A stretch of DNA of 27,500 nucleotides from Prorocentrum cordatum. Taxonomy: Eukaryota; Sar; Dinophyceae; Prorocentrales; Prorocentraceae. The DNA lies in the NCBI GenBank assembly GCA_963575745.1, contig CAUYUJ010004023.1, forward strand, positions 1 to 27,500, read 5' to 3'. The position numbers and the translations under genes were made by a program. Shown in pieces: positions 1 to 10,449 of this stretch; positions within the stretch are counted from its first letter, which is position 1, and each line of letters opens with the position of its first letter. The notes beneath the pieces are model-generated. The model did not search any database. It had not been told where the DNA came from and saw only the letters and a program-made list of their open reading frames with translations.

Positions 1-48
1 GAGGAGGAGGAGGAGAGGGAGGGGGAGGAGGAGGAGGAGCAGGAGGAT
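1..48. repeat. (GGA)n microsatellite, cut by window start
   Basis: The first 48 bases are almost pure GGA/GAG triplets with a few interruptions. The tract probably continues outside the window. Similar plus-strand GGA tracts recur at about 12.1-12.9, 14.93, 21.74, 23.1, 23.9, 24.75 and 25.6-25.9 kb, so this is a genome-wide simple repeat here. Open frames across it are low-complexity artefacts. Confidence 0.9.
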
Positions 49-363
49 GAACTGGCTGAGGGCGGCATGACAGTATGCAGCAGGGCGGAGGGCGGAGGGC
101 TGGTGGTCGCGAGAGCCCCTGTTAGCGCCCGCAGGTCGGCGGCGCAGCCCACGCTCCCGTTGGCGGCGCCGGGCGTGATCTCCAGGGACCGACGTGGGGG
201 CGGGAAGAAGAGAGGAATAATCGAGGGGGAGGTGGCTCTACCTTGTCCTGCTGTGCGCCGTGGAGGTCAGAGGGTATGCTCTTAGGGTGTTTGCGACTTC
301 TTCATGTTGTCAGGAGATGAATGATGATGGCTGGAGGAGGAGTTGAGGGAAGACGGGGGTGGG
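49..363. other. No gene recognised
   Basis: This stretch has mixed composition and lies between two microsatellites. A 72-codon frame crosses it on the plus strand, but its translation shows no domain, and I see no splice-site or promoter pattern that supports a gene. Nothing further can be said from the sequence. Confidence 0.5.
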
Positions 364-560
364 GGAGGTTGGTGGTGGTGGTGGTGTCGGTGATGGTGAT
401 GCTGCTTTGATTGTGGTGGTGATGGTGGTGGTGGTGGTGATGATTCTGACGATTGCGATGTTGATGGTGATTGTGGTGATGGCGATTATGATGCTTATGG
501 TAATTGTGATGGTTGTGGTGATACAGGTGTGATGATGTTGATGGTGATTTTGATGGTGCG
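364..560. repeat. Degenerate GGT/GAT trinucleotide tract
   Basis: The plus strand is a degenerate run of GGT, GAT and TGG triplets with T/G-rich interruptions. On the minus strand it reads as His/Asn-rich or Thr/Ile-rich nonsense typical of simple repeats. The same repeat type returns in longer form at 7251-7960 and at the window end. Confidence 0.85.
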
Positions 561-562
561 GT

Positions 563-2608
563 GTGCACAGGTGCCTCGGGCTGGTGGTCGACGCACATTG
601 CTCGAAGAGTCGCGCAGCCATGTCCAGTGAACCTCCGGTCGACGTGACCTTGGCTGTCGTCGACCAGATGCGCCGCAAGCACCCGCCCAGCGAACGCGCA
701 GTCGACATGGCCAGCTTCCCCGCTGTTCACGCCGCTGCCGCGATGCAGGTGGACGCGGCCTCAGTGGAGCGGGAGGTGCGCGCCCGTCTCCGCGGGTCCG
801 CGGCCAGGCCCACTTGCCTGCGGCCGCAGCACCAAAGAGACACCTTGCAGCTGCCAGCCCACCAAGGTGAAGTCCTTGAGCAGCTCACCGGTTTAACAGA
901 CTTGCTCGCCCGGGGCTAAGCCCCCCGGCCACGGCAGAGTTTTTGGCTGGCGCCTCCCTTACGGCTTTCCCGAGAAAAAAAAACAACGGCGGACTACGGC
1001 CAGTCGCCGTCGGCGAAGTGCTGCGCCGCCTGGTAGGCAAGTGTCTCTGCCGCGAGGTCGCCGACGCCGCGCGGGACAGGCTGGCGCCCTTGCAGCTCGG
1101 GGTTGCAGTACCTGGCGGCGCAGAGGCGGCAGTCCACGTCGCGCGCCAGTGGTGGACTCGCAACCAAGGTAATGGGCGGAAGGTTTTCGTCAAGTTGGAG
1201 CTTCCGAGCGCCGTCAACACGCTGGACAATCATGTTGTTCTGCGTCCAGTCAGTGCATGAAGACTTCTCTGTTCTGGCCCGTTGCGCAGACTGGTGCTGC
1301 AGCAACCGGACGCACTATTTCCTGGACATGAAGTGGTTGCGTCCTGATCGCGGGGCCCAGCACGGCGACCTCGCACTGCAGCGCTGCGCAGAGACCGCCT
1401 TGGGCGTGCGCGACGTCGCCCCTGCCGCCGCCGGCGAAGGCTGCTTGGACACTGCGTCGTTCTCCCTGGACGACGGCTGTCTTGCACGGGGCGCGCTGGC
1501 TGTCTCCTGCCTGCTACACCAGCTCGTGGCCCTGCTCGCCGAGGTGGGCCTCGGCGTCAGCACGTGCCCTGGGAATGGCGAGATCGTGCCCGCCACAGGG
1601 GAAAACTGCGACGTGGACCTGGCTGGCCGCGTTCCCCGAAGGGTTCCGGCTACGAACAGACAGAAGCTTCGAACTCTTGGGCGCGCCCGTGGATGCAGAC
1701 AATTTCTGTGCGCAGCGCGCCCGGCGACGTGTCGCAAGGGCCGCCGAGCTGTTGAGCGCCCTGGGGGCACTGGAGAAAGCGCGGGTTGCCCTGCGCCTGC
1801 TCCGCCAATGCGCCTCCTACTGCAAGTTGGGGTACTCGGCGCGCGTGGCCCCGCTCACGACGCACGTGCCTGCCCTGCAGACGATGGGCGCGGCTCTTTG
1901 AGTTTGCTTGGAACTCGCCAGCGGCTCCTCGCTGGCAGAGTACATCCTGGGCGCAGGCGCAGCTAAAGCTAAAGAAGGGGGGGCTCGGGTTGCGCTCCGT
2001 GGAGAAGCACGCGGCGACGGCTTTCCTGGCGTCGCGCGCCATGAACGCAGGGCTCTGCCAGCAGTTCCATTCGGCTGTTGACGACGCCGACGGCGGAGAC
2101 GGGGGCAGCCTGGCCGCGGCCGCCCAGGCTGGCAATGCCATTGTCCTGCCGACCGACAGCATGGATCTCGACCCAGCTCTAGACGAGCGCCTCTCCGAGA
2201 AAAGTGCGCGACGCCACCCGCGACGAGCTCTGGCGCGCTCCTCTCTGGCCACGCTGGCCCGCCTCAACCTGGTCGCCGCCTCGGGCGCCAGCGACAGCCC
2301 CCTGGCCCCGCCCTGCCCAGCGGTCGGCGCCGACGTGTTTCATGGTCTGACGCAAACAGCGCTGCAGAGACGCCTGAGGCGCCAGCTTCTCGACGAGGAG
2401 GCCTTTTGCCCAGTGCGCGGGGAGGTGATGCGCGCGGCTCGAGCGCCCCGGCCTCTTGCCACCTTGCGCCCGCGGCGAGGGCCTCCCAGCGGCGAGGAGT
2501 GCTGGGGCGATTTGGGCGGCGACGGACGGCGCCCCGCGCGCGTTTTCGCCGCGCTGGCGCACTTGCACGCCCGCGGCCCTGGACTTCGCCGTCGCCTGCC
2601 GAGTCTAG
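563..2608 (+). pseudogene. Decayed reverse transcriptase of a second retroelement family
   Basis: This is a frameshifted relic read in at least five successive frame segments. At 563-919 there is a pre-RT region with HPP, SFP and LRPQH motifs. At 943-1260 come GGLRPVAVGEVLRRL, a QLGVAVPGGAEAAVH block and a damaged motif A (LELPSAVNTLD). At about 1255-1600 come a motif B relic (RGAQHGD, 1349-1372) and motif C (SLDDG, near 1461). At about 1600-1885 come FELLGAPVD and CASYCKLGYSARVAP. At 1885-2580 come a W.QAQ block and KKGGLGLRS. A final shift gives ALDFAVACRV, closed by TAG at 2606-2608, preceded by RPARVF. The order and motifs match non-LTR-type reverse transcriptases ending in an RPAD...ALDxAV block, as I recall them from sponges and protists. 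It is clearly distinct from the LINE at 15-21.7 kb. With stops and frameshifts it cannot encode an active enzyme. The family is remembered, not searched; true ends are uncertain. Confidence 0.8.
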
Positions 2609-4320
2609 TCGTAGCCGTAGAGCGCGAAGCGGCGACAACCGGGTGGCGCCGACGGAGATTCGAGAGATCCAGCGGCGACAGCGCCGGCCCTTGGGCCCAT
2701 CTGGGGAAGATCCAGGAGTCTCGACAGTTGATGCCCTCACTGCGCTGCCAGTTTCGTCGCGCCAGACGGCCGATAATCTTGCTCGCTCCACGCGTCCTCA
2801 GTGGGCTGCGTTGGGGGCGCCGTGGCGGGCGCGCTAGCGGGGGGGCGGTCCTCGATGCTCGCGCGCCATTGAATGTTCGGTCTAAGGTCGAGGAGGTTGG
2901 GCAGGAGGTCCGGCGGGTTCGGGGGTGCCTCCATCGCGCTGGCCTCGAGGCCGTCCAGGCGGGGGAGGCGTGGTGCAGCGGTCAAAAATGCCCCCCGCGC
3001 CCCCCCGCCGTCAGCCGCTGCTCTGGCCGTCTTCTCCTCGCGCGCCTTGTTCGAGGGTGGCGGAGTTGATCGAAGTGCCGCGGGTGCGCGTCTCGAGCGA
3101 CGCGCGCTCGCGTGGTATGCGGACCGTGCCCCCAGTTACCTCGGCAGGGTGGGCATTTTCAATCAAATTGCCGAATGGTCAGTTTGCGCGCGCGGGGAGC
3201 AGCTGGGCCCGTGCCGGCCGCGCGATATTCCTTAGTCATGCGTTGACGATTTGGGATTGTAGTTCGCGCGGGGCCTATGGGGGGCAACAGATGCGGCGCC
3301 CTCACCTGCGAGTGTCTGTACTTCCCGCCGTGCTCCGAGCGCGGAGTTCAGCTCGCGCCATCGAGGCGGCATTCCTTGACCAGTGTCCACGAGGGGGACG
3401 TTCCCCAAGTGAGGGGAGGCGCAACCAGAGCCGAGCTGAGCGCTCGTGCCGTTGTCTTTCGGCCCTGGCACCTCGCTTCGCAATCGGCCCTCTGTCCTGC
3501 TGATTCCCCTGTCTCCTCTCCAAGCAGAAGGGCTGCGCCGACGTGAACTTTCGAAGCTCCGCGCGGATTTCCTTCAGCGGCGTTGGGCCCCCGTTCTTGG
3601 CGTCTGTCCTCCCCGCCCTCTCCTCTTTCTCTCCACTCTTTTCCTGTTCCGCTATTCCGACGCCTCCTCTTCCTCGTCTTCTTCTCTCCCCCCCATTGCT
3701 CGTGCCCTGAGGCCGCGGGCGTATCTTGCCAGATCGCATCTTGCCAGATCGGGTCCACCCGAAGCGTGGGTGGACGCGGGGTCGTGGTCAGAAGTGGCTT
3801 CTCGCCCCGGCGCGGGGCACTTTCGTCGGAAGTTGCAGCGGCGACGCGGGTGGAGGGTGGTACTTTTTTGGCATTGGGGTCATCCTCCGAAACTGGTTGA
3901 ATCTTTGCACCGCGAGGCGGAGAGAAGCGCGGCGACGAAGCGGATGGATGGTGGCTCTTTGCCAGACTGGACTCTCGTCCGACGCGCCCTCAACGGCGGC
4001 GACGCAACGTGTTGATGGGGGCGACAGGTACGCGGGTGGAGGTTGGTCGTGCTTCATTTGTTGCTTTTCGTTAGACATCCGTGGGCGCATGTTTGCATGG
4101 CAGGGTCATTTGGCGCTGGCCATTCAACGGGTCGCTTCCCGCAGTGGACAGAACACTCGTGGGCATTTTTGAGGGGCAGGCTTCGGGCGAATGCTCGTGA
4201 TGCATCGCTCTCGATGCATGGCTTATTGTACTTCCCCTCCTCCTTTCCCGTCAAGCCGGCAGGCAGGGCTGCGCTGGCCCCTCGCCGAGGCCCCCGGTCA
4301 GGCGCCCCCAGAACAGGTGG
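2609..4320. other. Long stretch without a recognisable gene
   Basis: The stretch is GC-rich and carries several overlapping frames on both strands, but none shows a recognisable domain or continues the upstream RT relic. Contents I can support are one copy of a dispersed sequence at about 3540-3590 (shared with 13.7 kb), a 15-bp tandem pair at 3723-3751 (core CTTGCCAGATCG), and a perfect hairpin at 3753-3775 (arms GTCCACCC and GGGTGGAC, 7-nt loop). A pyrimidine-rich strip lies at about 3605-3700. Confidence 0.5.
3540..3590 (+). repeat. Dispersed repeat, single-arm copy
   Basis: The sequence around GAACTTTCGAAG, followed by CCGCGCGGATTTCCTT and CAGCGGCGTTGGG, is recognisably related to both arms of the inverted repeat at 13688-13812. 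Here only one arm is present. It may be a fragment of a mobile or fold-back element; nothing coding is seen. Confidence 0.6.
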
Positions 4321-4324
4321 TCAG

Positions 4325-6690
4325 AGCCCCTAGTCATCAGGGGTAACTCGGGTCAGAGATAACTCGGGTTCGTTTTTCGGGAATCCAAACCCGAGTTACC
4401 CCGGGCCCGAGTTACCCCGGATAATTCGGGCGTCCAGAGCCCCAAAATCATCAGGGGTAACTCGGGTCAGGGCTAACTCGGGTTCGTTTTTTCGGGGATC
4501 CAAGCCCGGGCCCGAGTTGCCCCGGATATTTCGGGCGTCCAGAGCCCCAAAATCATCAGGGGTAACTCGGGTCAGGGCTAACTCGGGTTCGTTTCGTCGG
4601 GAATCCAAACCCGAGTTACCCCGGGCCCGAGTTGCCCCGGATATTTCGGGCGTCCAGAGCCCCAAAATCATCAGGGGTAACTCGGGTCAGGGCTAACTCG
4701 GGTTCGTTTTTTCGGGAATCCAAACCCGAGTTGCCCCGGGCCCGAGTTACCCCGGATAATTCGGGCGTCCAGAGCCCCAAAATCATCAGGGGTAACTCGG
4801 GGTCAGGGCTAACTCGGGTTCGTTTTTCGGGAATTCCGAGACGTTACCCGGGCCCGAGTTGCCCTGGAATTCGGGCGTCCGAGCCCCCAATCATCAGGGT
4901 GTACTCGGGTCAGGGCTAACTCGGGTTCGTTTTTCGGGAATCAAACCCGGAGTTCCCGGGCCGAGTTACCCCGGATAATCGGGCGTCCAGAGCCCCGAAT
5001 CATCAGGGGTAACTCGGGTCAGGGCTAACTCGGGTTCTTTTTCGGGAATCCAAACCCGAGTTGCCCCGGACCCGAGTTACCCCGGATAACTCGGGCGTCC
5101 AGAGCCCCGAATCATCAGGGGTAACTCGGGTCAGGGCTAACTCGGGTTCCTTTTTCGGGAATCCAAACCCGAGTTACCCCGGTCCCGAGTTATCCCGGAT
5201 AATTCGGGCGTCCAGAGCCCCAAAATCATCAGGGGTAACTCGGGTCAGGGCTAACTCGGGTTCGTTTTTCGGGAATCCAAACCCGAGTTACCCCGGCCCG
5301 AGTTACCCCGGATAACTCGGGCGTCCAGAGCCCCAAAATCATCAGGGGTAACTCGGGTCAGGGCTAACTCGGGTTCGTTTTTTCGGGAATCCAAACCCGA
5401 GTTACCCCGGGCCCGAGTTGCCCCGGATAATTCGGGCGTCCAGAGCCCCAAAATCATCAGGGGTAACTCGGGTCAGGGCTAACTCGGGTTCGTTTTTTCG
5501 GGAATCCAAACCCGAGTTACCCCGGGCCCGAGTTACCCCGGATATTTCGGGCGTCCAGAGCCCCAAAATCATCAGGGGTAACTCGGGTCAGGGCTAACTC
5601 GGGTCGTTTTTTCGGGAATAAAACCCGAGTTAGTTACCCCGGATTGGGGATAATTCGGGCGTCAGATCCTCGGGTCAGGGCTAACTCGGGTTCGTTTTTT
5701 CGGGGATCCAACCCGAGTTACCCCGGGCCCGAGTTACCCCGGATAACTCGGGCGTCCAGAGCCCCAGAATCATCAGGGGTAACTCGGGTCAGGGCTAACT
5801 CGGGTTCGTTTTTTCGGGATCCAAACCCGAGTTACCCCGGGCCCGAGTTACCCCGGATAATTTCATCAGGGCGGGTCCGGAAGCCCGAGTTTAATATCAT
5901 AGGGGTAACTCCTCGGCTAGTTACCCCGGGCCCGAGTTACCCCGGATAACTCGGGCGTCCAGAGCCCCGAATCAAGGGGTAACTCGGGTCAGGGCTAACT
6001 CGGTTCGTTTTTCGGGAATCCAAATTTACCCCGGGCCCGAGTTACCCCGGACCGGATATTTTCGGGCGTCCAGAGCCCCAAAATCATCAGGGGTAACTCG
6101 GGTCAGGGCTAACTCGGGTTCGTTTTTTCGGGAATCCAAACCCGAGTTCCCCGGGCCCGAGTTGCCCCGGATAACTCGGGCGTCCAGAGCCCCAAAATCA
6201 TCAGGGGTAACTCGGGTCAGGGCTAACTCGGGTTCGTTTTTCGGGATTCCGAACCCGATTACCCCGGACCCGAGTTACCCCGGATAACTCGGGCGTCCAG
6301 AGCCCCAAAATCATCAGGGGTAACTCGGGTCAGGGCTAACTCGGGTTCGTTTTTTTCGGGAAATCCAAACCCGAAGTTGCCCCGGACCCGAGTTACCCCG
6401 GATATTTCGGGCGTCCAGAGCCCCAAAATCATCAGGGGTAACTCGGGTCAGGGCTAACTCGGGTTCGTTTTTTCGGGAATCCAAACCCGAGTTGCCCCGG
6501 ACCCGAGTTACCCCGGATAATTCGGGCGTCCAGAGCCCCAAAATCATCAGGGGTAACTCGGGTCAGGGCTAACTCGGGTTCGTTTTTCGGGAATCCAAAC
6601 CCGAGTTGCCCCGGGCCCGAGTTACCCCGGATATTTCGGGCGTCCAGAGCCCCAAAATCATCAGGGGTAACTCGGGCGCCCAAGGTGGCT
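4325..6690. repeat. ~114-bp palindrome-rich satellite array, about 20 copies
   Basis: The landmark CATCAGGGGTAACTCGGG recurs at 4335, 4449, 4554, 4669, 4784, 4892, 5001, 5114, 5227, 5340, 5455, 5570 and so on to 6659, mostly 113-115 bp apart, with degraded units near 5640-6060. Each unit holds nested inverted repeats. In the unit at 5340, TAACTCGGGTT (5365-5375) pairs perfectly with AACCCGAGTTA (5394-5404) across an 18-nt loop containing a T-run, and CCCGAGTT/AACTCGGG arms follow. Because 114 is divisible by three, frames stay open through several units, but the predicted peptides follow the repeat and show no domain. I read it as satellite DNA, not coding. Confidence 0.95.
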
Positions 6691-6730
6691 TGAAGTTGCG
6701 GCGTGTCCCGAGAGCACAACCCCCAACAGT

Positions 6731-6872
6731 GACACGTCGATTAGCGAATTGTCCGTTTCCGGTTCGCGAGAGGGCGCCGCGGCCGTTTTTTTCCAGGGTT
6801 GCGCCCGCCAGGTTTGGGCCTCAGGTCGTTTCCACCAAACCACGTTTTACGAAAGGGAGGTCTGTCCATCCC
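6731..6872 (+). repeat. Dispersed repeat family A, copy 1
   Basis: About 140 bp starting GACACGTCGATT matches 13018-13160 with scattered substitutions and small gaps. Shared blocks are the start, GCGAATTG, CGGTTCGCGA, GCGCGGCCGT-like sequence and a closing GGGAGGT.TGTCCA block. It lies directly downstream of the 114-bp satellite. No coding capacity or clear terminal inverted repeat is visible, so the class (SINE, MITE or other) is undetermined. Confidence 0.75.
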
Positions 6873-7250
6873 CGGGCGGGAGAGGGATGACGTGGGGGCT
6901 GCCGACGACGCCGTCGGCGGCCTGGTTGGGCAGGGCGAGTGCTGCGCTGCGGTGGCGGACGATGGCATGCAATGCGGCGTGGGCCGCCAGTGGAAGACGG
7001 TGCGGGCGAGCTTCCAGAGGCGGAGCTGCTCCTGGCAGTCCTGGCAGAGAGGGCGCGGGCTGAGGCGCGCGCGCGAGGCAGCTGGACGGCATGAAGGCTT
7101 TCGTGGACCGGGATCTCGACGGGTGCGTGGGGGAGACTGCCAGAGGTGCGCACGAGGCCGCCCGGGCGTGCAGGGTGGGCGCCATGCGGAAGCGGTTGGA
7201 GCAGACGAGCCAGGGCCGGCAGGGGGCGCGTCCGCCTCCAGGTGTTGCCG
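6873..7250. other. GC-rich interval, no gene recognised
   Basis: This interval is open on several frames of both strands, including a minus-strand peptide with a CQDCQEQLRLWKLAR stretch, but no family is recognised and the frames run into the neighbouring trinucleotide repeat. It could be an exon fragment or relic; I cannot distinguish these. Confidence 0.4.
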
Positions 7251-7533
7251 CCGATGATGGTGGTGATGCTCATGGCGGTGAATGTAGTGATTTTGGTGGT
7301 GTTGATGGTGATGATGATGCGGAGGATTATGGTGATCATTGTGCTGATGATGGGGGGTGCATGTGGCGGTAGCAGCGAACATCGTGACTTTGGTGATGGT
7401 GGTTGTGATCATGGTGAGGATGATGGTGGTACTGGTGCTTGTGGTTGCTTTGGTGACGATGGTGGTGCTGGTGGTTGTGGATGCTGCGGTGATGACGTTG
7501 ATGGCAACGAGAATGATGAAGACGGGGGTGGGC

Positions 7534-7601
<68 letters not shown>

Positions 7602-7960
7602 GATTGTGATGCTGATTATGCTGCTGATGATGCTGAGGACGATTTCGACTGTCGATATGATGTTTGGATTCGTGGCGATGGTGATGACGACGATGATGGG
7701 TGTGACGAAAATGCGGATGATGATGAACATGGGCGGAGGGGGATGATGAGGATGATGCTGACGATGGTGATGGTGATGCTGATGGTGGTGATGTTGTTGA
7801 TGATGCTGGTGGTGGCGCTGCTTTTGCCGATGATGTTGATTCCGTGGATGATGCTGATGCGGGGGATGATGATGAATGCGATGGCGATGATGGTGGCGAT
7901 GGTAATTGTGATGCTGATAAGTGTGATGTTGTGTGATGATGAAGAGGAGCAGATGGAGGC
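7251..7960. repeat. GAT/GGT trinucleotide repeat region
   Basis: This is a long degenerate GATGGT-type tract with an uninterrupted (ATG)n core of about 22 repeats at 7533-7600. Plus-strand frames read as poly-Asp or poly-Met and minus-strand frames as poly-Ile or His-rich sequence. I treat them all as artefacts of the repeat. Confidence 0.9.
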
Positions 7961-9000
7961 GTGACGAGTAGGAGGAGGTGGAGGAGGAAAGCAAAACGTG
8001 GAAACAGGAGGAGCAGCGGCTGAATGGGAAAAGGTGCTTGGGGGGAAGGGAAGGAAGAAGAGCAACGACTCGGGGAACTCCACTCTATATATTATCCATG
8101 CTCACCGCGCCCTCAGATGTGTCGGTCGGGCGCTTGCGCTGGGCGCTTCGCCCGAGATGTCCTCCCCTTCCATGTCTGTGACCGTGCAGCAGGACGGAGC
8201 AGGGAACGCGTACAGTGAGCGGCTTGAATAAGGAACACTTGCTTTTCAAAAGGGGCTCGGTCGTTCCTTAGGTTTTACATGCGTTATTTACTGTTCATTA
8301 TGCGTTATTGATTATTTATCGTTTCTTATGTGTTATTCCTTGGGATAAAAAAGGGGCTTCGTTCCTTATTTATCGTTCCTTAGGTCAGGCCGATGACTGT
8401 AGGGAACGAGGAGGCCGGAGGGCGCGAGGAGGCCTCCCAGCGTGCCCAGGAGTCGGCTCCGGCGTGGCAGCGGGCGGCTAGACTAGCGCGCGGCGCGGCC
8501 GGCATCGCCTTCGGTCCGGGACGGGGCGGGGGGCGAGTGGCATAATGATTAGTTCTGCCCACCGAGCGCGAGCCAATACTCGCAGAGTGCCTGCTCGCAA
8601 CTGTCCGAGAGACATCGGCTTGCTTCGGTGTATAATGGATCGGCAGCCCCCCGCGGCGGATCCGGGCCATCCGCGAGCAGTAAGTCTGCGAGTCGTGGAG
8701 CGCGCTCGTTTTGGCTTGTTTTCTGCGCGCGGCCACGAGCAGCTGCCGGTGGTCCTCCTCTCCGCCGACGCGTTCAGCCCGTTGAGAGCGAGCCTGGCCC
8801 TGCCCCCATCCCAGTATTCGGTTGCACCCGTGGATGCATAATTTTTGATCCACAGCCCTTGTGGTCCCGAGGCCCCCTGTGGCCTCTGGAGCCGCTCTGC
8901 AGCGGGGCTCCTAGGCTGAATCCGTAGCCGAGACCTCCGCGGAGCTCCGGGCTGATGGCACTGGGTCCGAAAGTCGTTGCTGCCACGTCCCCCCCTCAAG
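7961..9000. other. No gene recognised; contains an AT-rich island
   Basis: After the GAT tract comes a purine-rich strip, then ordinary GC-rich sequence with overlapping short frames lacking recognisable domains. The AT-rich island at 8228-8390 is listed separately. The 8400-8560 part contains a GGAGGCCTCC palindrome. No promoter or RNA gene could be supported. Confidence 0.45.
8228..8390. other. AT-rich island with short direct repeats
   Basis: About 160 bp of markedly lower GC than its surroundings. It contains GTTATT and TTATTTATCG-like repeats, GTTCCTTAGG twice (about 8254 and 8373), and the related words AAAAGGGGCTCGG and AAAAAGGGGCTTCG. It could be the end of a small mobile element or a local regulatory or replication sequence, but nothing decides between these. 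Confidence 0.5.
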
Positions 9001-9550
9001 GCTCCTCCTCCTCCTCCTCCTCCTCCTCCTGGTGGTTCAAAGATGAGGTCCTGAAGGATGGGGTCCTGAGGACGAGGTGCCTCAAACAATGCGAATCCAT
9101 CCTTGGATCCCATCCCTCAGGATCCCCTCTTTGAACATCCTGCTCCTCCTCCTCCCTCCTCCTCCTCCCTCCCACTCCCCCTGCCCCTCCCCGTCCTCCT
9201 CCTCCTCCTCCTCCTCCTCCTCCTCCATGTAACGTTAGACTAACATTAGGGCTGATGCCTGCTGCGCTCTTGAATATGTGCAAAACATGCGGTAACATAC
9301 AGAGCAGGCCCCGGAACTGCAGCCGCGCGCGTCGACGAGAACCGACAGGCGCAAGACAGTTGGGAGCAGCAGGAGAATCAAGAGTATGCTGCAGCGCCTG
9401 GGTGTGGCAAGGAGGATTCCCCCCCCCCCTCCTCCTCCTCCCTCCTCCTCCTCCTCCTCCTCCTCCTCCCTCCTCCTCCTCTCCCTCCTCCTCCCTCCCT
9501 CCTCCTCCCTCCTCCTCCTCCTCCTCCTCCTCCTCCTCCTCCTCCTCCTA
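9001..9550. repeat. (CTC)n tracts, GGA repeat in reverse orientation
   Basis: Three pyrimidine tracts at about 9002-9030, 9140-9228 and 9421-9549 are built of CTC triplets on the plus strand, with unique sequence between 9230 and 9420. The orientation is opposite to the other large GGA tracts of the window. Poly-Leu, poly-Ser and poly-Pro (plus) and poly-Arg/Glu (minus) frames across it are artefacts. Confidence 0.9.
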
Positions 9551-9648
9551 TCTGGCGCTGCTCGGCCTCGCCTGCGCCCTCCTGTCTTCGAGGCGAGGTC
9601 GAGCGAGCACCGCGGATTTCCTCGGCCCCGCGCCGAGGGGGGGTAGGG

Positions 9649-9770
9649 GGAGGAGGGAGGGCTTCTTAGAAGCACCCTTGGTTCTTGGAAGTCGCAGGCC
9701 TCGTCTGTAGATGCAGGGCCAGCGCCTTCCAAGAAGCAGCCTCCTTGTAAGAAGCCTTCCCCCCTCCTCC
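9649..9770. repeat. Imperfect inverted repeat (foldback), ~120 bp
   Basis: The left arm starts GGAGGAGGGAGGGCTTCTTA; the right arm ends AAGAAGCCTTCC followed by CCCTCCTCC. The inner parts also pair (GGTTCTTGGAAG with CTTCCAAGAAGC). By eye the arms are roughly three-quarters complementary over about 50 bp around a short loop. It resembles a small MITE or a hairpin-forming transcript; neither is shown. Confidence 0.6.
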
Positions 9771-9784
9771 AACCCCTCTTTGCG

Positions 9785-9930
9785 CGTCGCCCACAGTCGA
9801 GAGTCTAGAGGGGAAATACATAGGCACACGGGAAGAGATCGGAAGTGGAGGGGAAGACGAACATGAATCCTGGGATCTATGCCTACGTGTGCGCGCCACT
9901 GGGCCTCTTCTTAGAGAAGCCGGGAGCTCC
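9785..9930 (+). repeat. Dispersed repeat family B, copy 1 (most diverged)
   Basis: The segment with GGAAGTGGAGGGGAAGACGA, ATCCTGGGATCTATG, GTGTGCGCGCCACTGGGCC and TTAGAGAAGC aligns in order with 13866-14020 and 22315-22475. All three have the same orientation. There is no coding signal. Confidence 0.55.
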
Positions 9931-10061
9931 TCGCCCAGGCGGTGGCGGCGGTGGTCACGATCGCGCGAGCTGTTGCCGCAGTCCGCCTGTGTGGAGGTGG
10001 GGGGCGCGTAGTGTGACCAGCTGGTGAAGCGGTGCCGGTTTTGGGCCAGGTGAGGGTAGCG

Positions 10062-10194
10062 GACACACATACAGACACATTCACACACAAGACACAACAC
10101 ACACAACACACACGACACACACACACACACAATACACACGACACACAAAACACAGTACACAACACAGACATGTATATATACACACATGTTTGCA

Positions 10195-10251
<57 letters not shown>

Positions 10252-10256
10252 GTATC
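10062..10256. repeat. (CA)n then (TA)n microsatellite
   Basis: An ACACAC-rich stretch (about 10065-10190) passes directly into a TA dinucleotide stretch with TATATG variants (about 10170-10252). Predicted peptides across it are low-complexity artefacts. Confidence 0.9.
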
Positions 10257-10449
10257 CGTAAAGTGTTCGCCCCCTGCCACGGGCCCCCTCTCTCGGATAA
10301 TGGGCTATGCAATAGCTAAATCATGAGGCCTCGGCGCCGCCGTGAAGCAGCATCGACAAGAGAAATTGAAATTATGATGATATTGTTGAACTCAGTGTTG
10401 CATTTTGAACCTGCCTCCGCATGCTGTGCACTGAGGTTTCCCACATACT

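Noticed and set aside
4396-6719. Repeated peptide ORFs (MILGLWTPE..., NSGPG) as a repeat protein
   Set aside because: The 114-bp unit is a multiple of three, so open frames are expected. Frames appear on both strands and break where units differ in length.
7146-7964. Long plus-strand frame with poly-Asp and poly-Met runs
   Set aside because: It is the translation of the GAT microsatellite; the other frames of the same tract are equally open.
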